DNA of 64,000 bases from Capsulimonas corticalis (lineage in GTDB: Bacteria > Armatimonadota > Armatimonadia > Armatimonadales > Capsulimonadaceae): positions 248,001 through 312,000 of the forward strand of contig NZ_AP025739.1 in NCBI RefSeq assembly GCF_003574315.2. The letters are read 5' to 3'. This document shows, one piece after another, positions 41,182 through 50,300 of the stretch. How positions within the stretch are numbered: position 1 is the first letter of the stretch; each line of letters begins with the position of its first letter. Made by a program: the position numbers and the translations under genes. The notes below the pieces were generated by a model, which was not told the origin of the DNA, did not search any database, and saw only the letters and a list, made by a program, of their open reading frames with translations.

Positions 41182-42837
41182 ATGATGCAAACGATACCGC
41201 CTAAAAATCAACATGACTACAAAGAGAAGCGCCGATTCGGCCCGGTGGCCGGGATCTCCCTGGTGGCGATCTTGTTTGCTCTGGGTCTGATTCCCAAGCT
41301 GCGCAGCCACGCCGCGCTGGTCGCGGAATCGCATCAGCAGGCGACCGCCGCGCCGCCGGTCGAGGTCGTGACGACGCACATGGCGTCGGACGATAACCTG
41401 TCGCTCTCCGGCGATGTCCAGGCGATCTCCGCGACATCCGTTCAGGCCCGCGCCAGCGGGTATGTCGCCAAGCTGTATGTGGACATCGGTTCGCACGTCA
41501 AAGCCGGGCAGGTCCTGGCCGACATCGAATCGCCCGACGCCGACCAGCAGGCCGCGCAGGCGAACGCGGACACCGCCAAATCGCGGGCGACGGTCGGCCA
41601 GTCCGTCGCCAATGTCGCCAAGTCCGAGGCGGGCGTCGCCCAGAGCCAGTCCGAGTTGGTGCGCCAGAAGGCGGCGATCAAGCAGGCCCAGGCGGCCGTC
41701 GCGGGAGCGAAGGCGAAAGTCGCCCAGGCCCAGGCGGAGGCGTCCGGCGCGAAGGCGAAGCTGTCCCAGAGCAAGCACGCCGTCGAAACGCAGAACGCCA
41801 GTCTGGCCCAGGCCGTCAGCCAGTACGACTTAGCGCAGGTCACCGCCAAGCGCTACGGCGCTCTGCTGAAGGACGGCTTTGTCGCCCAGCAGGACTACGA
41901 TCAGGCGGCGGCGACGCTGAAAACGACGGCCGCCAACGTGCAGGCCGCCCAGGCCAACATCCATGCGGCCCAGTCCGACGTCACGGCGTCGGAGCAGGGC
42001 GTGGCCGCCGCGAACTCCGTGGTGGACGCCGCCCGGTCGGATGAGGACGCCGCGCAGGCCAATGTCGCGGCCGCCGTCGCGAATTACCAATCGCTGCTCA
42101 CCAACGTCAGCGCGTCCCGCGCCACGGTGCAGGCGAGCCAGGCCGATGTCGCCGCCAGCCAGGCGGCCGTCAGCTCCAGCGAGGCCAACGCGCGCCGCTA
42201 CGCGGTGCTCAGCTCGTTCAAACGAGTCGTCGCGCCGTTCGACGGCGTGATTACGGCGCGCAACGTGGACATCGGTTCGCTGGTGACGCCAGGAACGAAC
42301 ATCACCGGCAGCTCGACCACGCCCACCAGCGGCCTCTTTGGGATCGCCCGGACGGACACCCTGCGCATCTTCGTGAACCTGCCGCAGACGTACTATCAGT
42401 CGATCAAGCCCGGCTCCAAAGCGAAGGTCTTCATTCAGGAGCTGCCGAACACCCCCTTCGAGGGCACGGTGCAGCAGTCGTCGGGCGCCCTGAACTCCGG
42501 AAGCCGCACTCTGCTGACGGAGGTCCGGCTGCCGAACCCCGGCGGCGTGCTCCTGCCCGGCATGTACGCGCAGGTCCAGCTTCCCACCGGCAGCGGCAAC
42601 GCCACCCTGCGCGCCCCCGCCGACGTGCTGAAGGTGGACGCGCAGGGCGTTCGCGTCGCCGTGGTGGATTCGCAAATGCGCGTTCATTTCCGCAATGTGA
42701 CGCTGGGGCGCGACTTCGGCGCCGAGGTCGAGATCGTTTCGGGAATCGGCCCCGCCGATCGCTTGATCGCCAATCCTTCCGACGACTTGAAGGACGGCGG
42801 GAAGGTCAATGTCGTGGCGGGAGGACCTGCCCAGTGA
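41182..42837 (+). CDS. RND adaptor (membrane fusion protein), long coiled coil, 551 aa
   Basis: This periplasmic adaptor links the pump to the outer-membrane channel. One N-terminal helix (VAGISLVAILFALGLIPKL) anchors it. The lipoyl half-motif SGYVAKLYVDIGSHVKAGQVLADIESPDA is followed by an unusually long Ala/Gln/Ser-rich helical hairpin (about residues 120-340) with heptad-like AAQAN, VAQSQS and AAIKQAQAAVAGAK segments. Then come the second lipoyl half (VVAPFDGVITARNVDIG) and beta-barrel domains. The long hairpin makes it larger than most (usually 350-450 aa). The stop overlaps the next start by four bases (GTGA). Confidence 0.92.
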   Translation: MMQTIPPKNQHDYKEKRRFGPVAGISLVAILFALGLIPKLRSHAALVAESHQQATAAPPVEVVTTHMASDDNLSLSGDVQAISATSVQARASGYVAKLYVDIGSHVKAGQVLADIESPDADQQAAQANADTAKSRATVGQSVANVAKSEAGVAQSQSELVRQKAAIKQAQAAVAGAKAKVAQAQAEASGAKAKLSQSKHAVETQNASLAQAVSQYDLAQVTAKRYGALLKDGFVAQQDYDQAAATLKTTAANVQAAQANIHAAQSDVTASEQGVAAANSVVDAARSDEDAAQANVAAAVANYQSLLTNVSASRATVQASQADVAASQAAVSSSEANARRYAVLSSFKRVVAPFDGVITARNVDIGSLVTPGTNITGSSTTPTSGLFGIARTDTLRIFVNLPQTYYQSIKPGSKAKVFIQELPNTPFEGTVQQSSGALNSGSRTLLTEVRLPNPGGVLLPGMYAQVQLPTGSGNATLRAPADVLKVDAQGVRVAVVDSQMRVHFRNVTLGRDFGAEVEIVSGIGPADRLIANPSDDLKDGGKVNVVAGGPAQ

Positions 42838-44291
42838 TCGTGATCTCCTCGCTCTATCTCGCCGCCGCCCTGCTCGGCCAGCCCGTCCTGGCGGCGGACA
42901 CGGCGGCTGCTCCGCCGATCACCGCCGACACGCCCGTCACCGCCGACGCTCCGGTGATTATCGGTCCGCCGCCGCGCGTCCAGGATCCGAGCATCCCGCC
43001 GCCCGTCACGACCCCGCCGCCGGACGCCGTGAACGCCGATGTCGCCGGCGCGCCGCTGACCGCCGACGAAGCCGCGCGCATCGCCCTGCGGCTTCAGCCG
43101 TCACTGGGCGACGCCACCGGCGCGGCCCAATCCGCGCGTGGCCGCACACAGGAGGCCAAGTCCGCCCAGAACCCGCAAGTGATCGCCGGCGCGGGCTTCG
43201 ACACCGTCAGCAAAATATCCGGCGACGCAACGGGAGTTTTGACCGCGCCCACCGGCGCGACGTCGGCCGGCGTATCGCCGACTTACAAATACTCGACATC
43301 GATCGCCCTGCGCCAGCTTCTTTACGATTTCCATCAGACGCGCAATCTCGTCCGCCAGAACCGCAGCCTGACGGAAGCGGCCGAAGCAAACGTCACCCGT
43401 TCGCAGCAGGACCTCGTCCTGACCGTAAAGACCAATTTCTATAACTACGCCAACGCCCAGCGTTTGTCTGACGTGAACGCGCAGAACGTCGCCAACCGGC
43501 AGCGCCAGCTCGACCTCGCCAGCTCACGCCTGCGCAACGGCATCGGCCTTCCCAGCGACGCCGTTACCGCCGAAACGTCCAAATCGCAGGCCATCCTTGC
43601 CCTGAACGTGGCGCGCGACAACGCCGAGCAGGCCCGCGTCACCCTGCTGCAATCCATGGGCGTCGATCCGCTCACGCCGATCACGCCGGCGGACACGTCG
43701 GAAACAGCCCCGGCGAGCGATGACGTGAAGGCGCTGATTCAGACCGGCCTGCGCGCCCGTCCCGAAGTGCGGGCCGCCGAGCGCACACTGGCGGAGTCGC
43801 GTTATGGACTGGGAGCCGCCAAGGCGCTCAATCTCCCTTCCCTCTACGCCACGGTCGGCGCTGGCGCGGCTGGCAACGACTTCCCGCTCAAGCAAAACGT
43901 CAGCACGATCGGCGTGGGCGTGCAGTTCCCCTTGATCGACGGCGGTCAGCGCTCTGGCGCCGTGCAGGCCGCCAACGGCCAGATCACGACCGCCCAGGCC
44001 GACTACGACGCCGCCGTTCTGAACGTGCGAACCCAGGTCGCATCGGCGTACCTCGGCCTCGCCAGCGCCGAGCAGCGCGTAAGCATCGTCAGCGCCGAAG
44101 TCGCCAACGCCCGCGAAGGCGTCCGAATCGCCGAAGGCCGCTACGGCGCGGGCCTGGGATTATTCCAGGACATCACCACGGCCCAGGGCTTGCTGCTAAC
44201 GGCGCTCACCGACCAATCGACCGCGCAGAACGCGCTCAACCTCGCGCGAACGAACCTGCGGCGCGCGATCGGGGAAACGCTTTCGCGGTGA
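42834..44291 (+). CDS. TolC-family outer-membrane efflux protein, 485 aa
   Basis: The GTG start at 42834 overlaps the adaptor stop. A signal peptide (SSLYLAAALLGQPVLAAD) is followed by a Pro/Thr/Ala-rich linker of about 60 residues, then two repeats of the OEP domain. Typical strands and helices include RQLLYDFHQTRNLVRQNRSL, SSRLRNGIGLPSDAVTAETSKSQA (core RLRNGIGLPSDAVTAE) and RYGAGLGLFQDITTAQGLLL (core GLGLFQDITTAQ). Three copies form the outer-membrane channel and periplasmic tunnel. It completes the tripartite efflux operon and is followed by a strong hairpin terminator. Confidence 0.92.
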   Translation: MIVISSLYLAAALLGQPVLAADTAAAPPITADTPVTADAPVIIGPPPRVQDPSIPPPVTTPPPDAVNADVAGAPLTADEAARIALRLQPSLGDATGAAQSARGRTQEAKSAQNPQVIAGAGFDTVSKISGDATGVLTAPTGATSAGVSPTYKYSTSIALRQLLYDFHQTRNLVRQNRSLTEAAEANVTRSQQDLVLTVKTNFYNYANAQRLSDVNAQNVANRQRQLDLASSRLRNGIGLPSDAVTAETSKSQAILALNVARDNAEQARVTLLQSMGVDPLTPITPADTSETAPASDDVKALIQTGLRARPEVRAAERTLAESRYGLGAAKALNLPSLYATVGAGAAGNDFPLKQNVSTIGVGVQFPLIDGGQRSGAVQAANGQITTAQADYDAAVLNVRTQVASAYLGLASAEQRVSIVSAEVANAREGVRIAEGRYGAGLGLFQDITTAQGLLLTALTDQSTAQNALNLARTNLRRAIGETLSR

Positions 44292-44336
44292 AAGGGACTC
44301 GTCCCGGCGCGCCGCGCTTGGGCCGGCGGTAGGTTT

Positions 44337-44384
44337 GTAAAGAGCAATGGCCGGCGATTGATATCGCCGGCCATTACTCTTTAC
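44337..44384. terminator. Bidirectional terminator between the RND operon and LacI
   Basis: GTAAAGAG (44337-44344) and ATGGCCGGCGAT (44347-44358) pair with ATCGCCGGCCAT (44363-44374) and CTCTTTAC (44377-44384). The stem is more than 20 bp with a small internal loop and a TGAT turn. It lies between two convergent transcription units. Confidence 0.8.
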
Positions 44385-44419
44385 GAAAGCAGATAAAACT
44401 CCATCGCCGCCGATGATGT

Positions 44420-45478
44420 TTAACCTGCCGGGGGAGGCGCGGTGCTGGCGCGGATGATCAGTTCGACGGGGAGGGTGACGCGGCATTCGGAGGCCGGGGC
44501 GCCTTCGAGGAGGCGGCTGATCAATTGGCCGGCGAGCTGTCCGACCTCCTGGGCCGGCTGGCGCACTGTGGTGAGGCCCGGAGAGTTGGCGGCGGCGGGG
44601 CAGTCGTCGAAACCCACGACGGAGATGTCTTCCGGCACGCTCTTGCCGCACAGCTTGAGCGCTTCGATCAATGGGAAGGCCGAGGCGTCGTCGCCAGCGA
44701 TAATCGCCGTCGGCGGCTTCGGCAGCGCGATCAGCATACGGCAGACTTCCTCGAAGTCCGAGATCCAGTCGTCCGGGATCACGCTCAAGGCTGAGTCGTA
44801 GGGGAGACCATGCCGCTCCAGGCTGCTCACATAGGAGGCGTAACGCTCGGCGGCGTCGGGGGTCATCATGGCGCCGCAGAAGACGATCCGGCGATGTCCC
44901 AACTCCACCAGATGGTCCACGGCGGCGGCGACGCCGGCGGCGTTGTCGATCGTGACGGAGCCGGTTGAGTCGGGAACGTCGCCATTGTAGAGCACGACCA
45001 GCGGCAGGCCTGCGTTGGCGAGCATGGCGACGGCTTCGGGCTTGACGGTTGTCGGCCCGAGGATCAATCCGTCAACACGGCCATCGAGAAATGTCGCCGG
45101 GGTTAACGCCGGAAACTGGTTCGGCTTATCGGAATAAAGCAGCAGATCCCGGCCGCTGCCCGCCACGCCGTCGGCCACTCCCTTGAGCAAAGGCAGCGTG
45201 ATATCGTTGACGGCGCCGATCTGCACCGGCCACGCGAAGACGCCAATGGTATGGGTCTGCCCCCGCTGCAAAGAACAGATGAGCGCGTTCGGCGTAAAAT
45301 TCAGTTCTTCGGCCGCCTGAAGCACGCGCTGGCGCGTGCCGGCTTTGAGCTGGCCCTTGTTGTTCATCGCCTTGGAGGCGGTTCCCACGGAAACGCCCGC
45401 GCGCGCGGCGACGTCCCGGATTGTTGTGAGTGCTCTAGCTATGGCCTGCGCCCTCCACGAAAAACATTGTTTTCTCAT
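44420..45478 (-). CDS. LacI-family transcriptional regulator, 352 aa
   Basis: The DNA-binding domain is TTIRDVAARAGVSVGTASKAMNNKGQLKAGTRQRVLQ (core IRDVAARAGVSVGTASKAMN, about residues 18-40), unusually placed 17 residues into the reading frame. It is followed by the hinge and a sugar-binding domain with the signatures GHRRIVFCGAMM, AIIAGDDASAF and ISVVGFDDCPAA. The ATG at 45478 overlaps a 13-bp palindrome, so translation may start further in, but no ATG or GTG is available before the helix-turn-helix. The last third has a diverged relative in the chimeric ORF at 35290. It is divergent from a second LacI gene at 45735. Target genes are unknown. Confidence 0.9.
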   Translation of the reverse strand: MRKQCFSWRAQAIARALTTIRDVAARAGVSVGTASKAMNNKGQLKAGTRQRVLQAAEELNFTPNALICSLQRGQTHTIGVFAWPVQIGAVNDITLPLLKGVADGVAGSGRDLLLYSDKPNQFPALTPATFLDGRVDGLILGPTTVKPEAVAMLANAGLPLVVLYNGDVPDSTGSVTIDNAAGVAAAVDHLVELGHRRIVFCGAMMTPDAAERYASYVSSLERHGLPYDSALSVIPDDWISDFEEVCRMLIALPKPPTAIIAGDDASAFPLIEALKLCGKSVPEDISVVGFDDCPAAANSPGLTTVRQPAQEVGQLAGQLISRLLEGAPASECRVTLPVELIIRASTAPPPAG

Positions 45479-45562
45479 TCTATGCCATAAACGGCGCCAC
45501 TGTCAAGTAATTCGACGATACCATCGCATTTCTTCAATAAACCGGTTACATAACCGGTAATT
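45461..45562. promoter_or_regulatory. Operator-like palindromes at the LacI gene start
   Basis: AAAACA-T-TGTTTT (45461-45473) covers the start region of the minus-strand LacI gene. At 45539-45561 two ACCGGT-centred words, AAACCGGTTA and TAACCGGTAA, occur in tandem about 11 bp apart. Central CG palindromes are usual for LacI-family operators. Confidence 0.6.
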
Positions 45563-45664
45563 CATCGACTGATTTGTCCTGCGACGGTCCAAATGGCGGA
45601 TAAACGCTTCGGTCTTGTTGTACCAAAACTTAACCATCCGTTCGGAGTTTCAGGGAATGATCGA

Positions 45665-45725
45665 TCATTTTTCAGAAACCATGTTTCTGAAAAATGACGA
45701 CTTTCCCCTCTTCGGCCTGTATAAT
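45665..45725 (+). promoter_or_regulatory. 33-bp perfect inverted repeat and TATAAT box
   Basis: TCATTTTTCAGAAAC (45665-45679) and GTTTCTGAAAAATGA (45683-45697) are perfect 15-bp arms around CAT. TATAAT lies at 45720-45725, 10 nt before the ATG of the plus-strand LacI gene. The palindrome would overlap the -35 region, as expected for autorepression. Confidence 0.7.
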
Positions 45726-45734
45726 GACGATATC

Positions 45735-46808
45735 ATGTCCAATATCCACGAAGTCGCCCGCCACGCCGGCGTCTCGCCGGCGACTGTGTCCCGAACGTTC
45801 CGCACCCCGGAGCTGATCGCTCAGCAGACCCGGCGGCGCGTGCTGCGCGCCGCCGACACGCTCAACTATCAGCCAAGGGTGCGCGCCGCCGGCTTGGAAG
45901 CCGACACTCACTCCGAAAGCGTGACGGCGGCGATCGGCTTTCTGCTGTTCACCGAGGATCCCGACAGCGGGGAGATCGACGAGTTCTACGCGCCGATTCT
46001 CATGGGCGCGCAGGCGGAGGCGGACCGGTTTGGGATGCATTTGATTTTGCGGACGGCGTCCCGGTTCGAGCCGCCCCGAGAGACGCACAGGCCGGGCGCT
46101 CCCGCCACGCTCGCGGGATCGCTGCTGGTGGGTTCGGCGGAGCCGGAGGCGCTGGCCGCGCACGACTGTCAGTCGCGGATCGCCGTGCTGGTGGACAACC
46201 GGGATCGGACGGGGCAGCGCGACTGTGTCGTCAGCGACTGCTTCGGCGGCATGCAGGCCGCCGTCCAGCATCTGCTGGACCTGGGGCGGAGGCGGATCGC
46301 GATCGTGGAGGATGTGGCCGAAGACCACCGGCGCCGCGAGCGGCTTCAGGGATATCGCCACGCGCTCTGGGAAGCGGGGATTTCCCCGCCGCTCCAATGG
46401 ATCGTCTCCGCGCCGCCCAGCGCCGGCCTCACTCCTTACTTCAAGCTGCTGGACACGCCGGCCCGGCCGACGGCGATCGCCGTCGCCAGCGACGCCAGCG
46501 CTCTCGCGGCGCTCGCCGCCTGCCGGGCTCTGGGACTGTGCGTTCCGCATGACATCAGCATCGTCAGCTTCGACGACACCGCGCTCAGCCGGCAGTCCTA
46601 TCCCGCCCTCACCACGGCGCGCGTCAACAAGGCGCAGATGGGACGCCTCGCCGTCCGCCAATTGGCCGCCCGGATCCGAGAAGCCGAGGAAAACGTCGAT
46701 CCGCTTCCCTGCTCCGCCATCGTCGTCCCCATGTCGCTCATCGTGCGCGCCTCCACCGGCCGGGCGCTCGGTGAGGACGCCGCCTCAGGTCACCCCCGTC
46801 CGGATTAA
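45735..46808 (+). CDS. LacI-family transcriptional regulator, 357 aa
   Basis: It begins MSNIHEVARHAGVSPATVSR, so the helix-turn-helix starts at residue 3 as is normal for LacI proteins, which fixes this ATG over upstream alternatives. The ligand domain contains LLDLGRRRIAIVEDVAEDHRRRERLQGYRHAL (core GRRRIAIVEDV), AIAVASDASALAAL and ISIVSFDDTALSRQSYPALTT. No ribosome site is visible, and a TATAAT box ends only 9 nt before the ATG, so the mRNA may be leaderless. A large palindrome just upstream suggests autoregulation. The neighbouring genes give no metabolic clue. Confidence 0.9.
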   Translation: MSNIHEVARHAGVSPATVSRTFRTPELIAQQTRRRVLRAADTLNYQPRVRAAGLEADTHSESVTAAIGFLLFTEDPDSGEIDEFYAPILMGAQAEADRFGMHLILRTASRFEPPRETHRPGAPATLAGSLLVGSAEPEALAAHDCQSRIAVLVDNRDRTGQRDCVVSDCFGGMQAAVQHLLDLGRRRIAIVEDVAEDHRRRERLQGYRHALWEAGISPPLQWIVSAPPSAGLTPYFKLLDTPARPTAIAVASDASALAALAACRALGLCVPHDISIVSFDDTALSRQSYPALTTARVNKAQMGRLAVRQLAARIREAEENVDPLPCSAIVVPMSLIVRASTGRALGEDAASGHPRPD

Positions 46809-46900
46809 CCGCGCAGGAGTTCCCGGAGACGGCGTCGAACCGCTTCCCGCCGCAGCATACGGGCGAAGAAACGCCCGCAACGCCGGCGAAAGGACGAATT

Positions 46901-47278
46901 ATGGGAACATGGGGCGCGGGAAACTTCGACAGCGACGGCGCGCTGGATTATATCAGCGGCGTCGTGGACGATCTGGAAGGCAAGATCGAGGACATACTGA
47001 CCGACGAGGACCGCAGCGCGCTGGATGAAGAGGGCGAAGGCGTGCTCGTCCCCAGCGTCGCCATCCTCTCGGCGCTGCATGAAACCGTTCAGGCGCCCAC
47101 GCCCGAACCCGCCGTCGTCGCCCGCTGGCGCGCGCAGTATCTCGCGATCTACGACGGGCAGATCGACGATCTGGATCCCGACGACGGCTACAAGGACGAG
47201 CGCCGCCAGGTCATCCAAAGCACCTTCGACAAGCTGGAAACCCAGGCGCAGGCGTTCTGGAGCATCGCCGTGGAATAG
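46901..47278 (+). CDS. DUF4259 protein, 125 aa
   Basis: The N-terminus MGTWGAGNFDSDGALDYI is the diagnostic motif of DUF4259 (MGTWGxGxFDxDxALD). The protein is small, acidic, helical and without signal peptide. It lies 92 nt after LacI and is closed by a strong terminator hairpin. Members of this family occur beside varied genes, sometimes in immunity-like positions, but no function is established. Confidence 0.88.
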   Translation: MGTWGAGNFDSDGALDYISGVVDDLEGKIEDILTDEDRSALDEEGEGVLVPSVAILSALHETVQAPTPEPAVVARWRAQYLAIYDGQIDDLDPDDGYKDERRQVIQSTFDKLETQAQAFWSIAVE

Positions 47279-47295
47279 GCGCCGCGACTCGCTAA

Positions 47296-47332
47296 GAACA
47301 GCCCCGGAGACCGATGGTCTCCGGGGCTGTTC
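47296..47332. terminator. Bidirectional terminator
   Basis: GAACAGCCCCGGAGACC (47296-47312) and GGTCTCCGGGGCTGTTC (47316-47332) form a perfect 17-bp stem with a GAT loop, between the convergent DUF4259 and sedolisin genes. Confidence 0.82.
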
Positions 47333-47360
47333 CCATTCTCATTTCACGGACCGATCTCGG

Positions 47361-50300
47361 CTAGGGAGCCAGCGTCAAGGCGATGACCTTGATGTTGCCG
47401 TCGTTCGGCAGCGTGACGCTTTTGACCGTCTTGCTGCTGGTGATCGCGAAGGAGTATCCGTAGAGGTTCCCCTGGTTATTGTCCTGCGCGCCGTTGGAGG
47501 CGTTGCGATACGCCTGAACCATCGCGACGGACTCGCCGGTATAGCTTTGCGGCGCGTACCAATCACTCACTCCCTGCGTGATCGTGGTCGTCGAGTTGTC
47601 GGTATAGGTCACCGTGAATGTCTTCGACGCCTGGCTGCCGTTTTCGGCGGTCGCCAGCATGCGCAGAGTGGAGAACGAGCCCGACGGAAGCGTGATCGTC
47701 TGTCCGGAGCAGGTGACGACATTCGACGCGTTGGCCGCGCCGATGGTGAACGGCGTACCGTTCCATGTCACCGACGTTCCAATTAGATTGGAAGAGTAGG
47801 CGTAACCGCCGCCGTCCAAACCGCCGGTAGCGAAGGACGTTCCGTCCGTGTAAATTCCGGCGAGATTATATGCCGAGGAGAGGCTGACCGGCGCCGGCGC
47901 GGCCTTCACGGTCAGCGCGATCGTGACGGTGTGCGATGTCCCGCCGGAAGTCCCCGTCACGGTCACGGTCTTCGCGCCCAATGTCGCGGCGCTGCTGGCG
48001 GTCAACGTCAGCAGACTTGTCCCGGTGGTGCTGGATGGACTGAACGAGGCGGTGACGCCCGTGGGAAGTCCGGACGCCGTCAGACTGACGCTGCTGTTGA
48101 ATCCCGTGGTGGAGACCACGGAAATCGTGCTCGCGGCGCTCGCGCCGCGCAGCACTGTCAGGGTCGAGGGGGACGCCGACAGACTGTACGTCGCGGAGGT
48201 CGGCGCCTTCACGAGCGCCATTGCGAAGACGACGACATTGCGGTTACCGGGCAGCGTGATGCTCTTTACGGTTTTCGCGGTGTTGAGCGGGAAGCTGTAG
48301 CCGTAAACGTATGGGCGCGCGCCGTCCTGCGCGCCGTCGCCCGCGTTGCGGTAAGCCAGCGGCCCTGCCACGATCGCCTCGCCCGGCTGACTGGAGGGTC
48401 CCGTCCAGTCGCTCATGCTCTGCGTGAAGCTGGCGGTCGAATTGTCCGTATAGGTCACCACGAACGTCTGCGACGTTTGCGCGCCATTGACGGCGGACGC
48501 GAGCAGATCGATCTTCGCGAACGATCCCGAGGGCAGAGTCACGGTGGCGCTGCTGACGGTATCGAGCGCGTTCGCGGGGCCAAAGGAGAAGGTCACGCCG
48601 GACCACGCCATCGAGGAGCCAAGCAGCGTGGACGAGTAAGCATAGCCGTCGGTGTCGAAGCCGCCGGTCGTGAAGGTCGTCCCGTTCGTATAGATCCCGT
48701 TGACGTTATAGGCTGAAGTGAGGCTGACCGCCGTGACGGCGCCGGTCGTCGGCTTGATGGTGACGGGAACATAGGTCACATGGATCAGCGTCCCCGTGAT
48801 TCCGGTCACTTTGACGAACGCCGTTCCCGGCGTCGCCGTGCTGCTCGCCGTCAGCGTCAGCGTGCTCGTGCTGGTCGTGGACGATGCGCTGAGCGGCGCC
48901 GTGATTCCGGACGGCAGCGTTCCCACGGTGAGATTGACGCTCGATGTGAATCCGTTCAGAGCGTTGACCGTAACCGTGCTCGTTCCCGAGCCGCCTTGCG
49001 AGACGGTCGCCGGCGAGGAGGTCAGGCGGAAATTCGCGGTCGTCCCGCCCGCAAGATCGGTCACGAGATTCGCCACGATCGGCGAACCCCATCCTGTCGC
49101 AAGGTCGAATCCAGGGACGGCGTTATAGGCCCCATTGCTCCCGGTCGCCGTATCGTGGAAGTCGTTGGTGTAGTTCGCCCCGGTCCCAATGGCGTAGACC
49201 GCGGGATTGATGAAGCCGATCGTTCCCAGACCGTTGGCGGCGCGCTGCTGATCGACAAGCGCCGTGATGGCGGCCCAGATCGGCGCGGCGCCGCTCGTAC
49301 CGCCGATGCCGCCCCACGCGCCGTTGTTATAAAAAGAAAAAGGAGAGTACGGGTCGGCGACACAGGAAACATCGGGACCGTTGCGCATGGTGGTCGAGCC
49401 GCCGTTCGTCGCCATGCTCACGCTCTTTTGATAGGAGGGGATTGACCACTCGACGCTCGTTCCGCCGCCGCTGCCGCCCCACGCCGGTTCGGTCAGCCAG
49501 GAGTTATCCGGGTTGGTGTTCAGGTGGGCGCCGCCGACGCTCGTGATAAAGGGATCGTCCTGCGGATGCTGCCCGCCCGACCATGACCCGCCGTCGCCGG
49601 AAGCGACGAAGAACGACTGCCCCTGCGCCGCCATTTGTTTGTAGACCTGGTCTTCCGCCTGATCGGTTCCGTCGCCCCATCCGAGCGAGCAGCTCACGAC
49701 TTTCGCCCGGTTGTCCGTCGCGATCTTGTTGGCGATGCTCAGGCCCGAGTCGCCGATGTAGACGATCTCCTTGGCCGCGCCCGACGCGACCGCGATCTGC
49801 ATCTCGATGTCGAGCGTCGTCTCACCGGACTGGCCCTGGTTCGCGGCCGTTTTGCTGTCGAAATAGACGTTCTCCAGCGGCACGCCCGGCAGGCCATAGT
49901 AACTTTCGTAAGTCGTAATATCGCTGGTCAGGTACCCCGTGTTTTGGAACACTCCCATCGTCACGCCCGCCCCCGTGAGCGTGCTGGGGATATCGTACGC
50001 CTGTCGGAAATCGCTCGGGGAGAAACCCTGGTTCCCCGTCGCCGCGCGCGGCGACGGACGAAACGCCGCCTTGCCGGACACACGAAGCGGCGTGACGGGC
50101 GCCATGGGCAGATGGTGGAGCGGGTTCGCCGTATCGAGACCGCCCACGCAGAGCAGGTTCACGGGACAATCGTCGTCGACGGCCGGCGGCCGATCGGGGC
50201 CATGGAACTGGCTGCCGTCGGAACGCTGATAGACCACCTCGTTCACATGAAACGTCCGCTCCACGCTGCCGGACGGCGCCGAGACGCCGAGCACGGTCCG

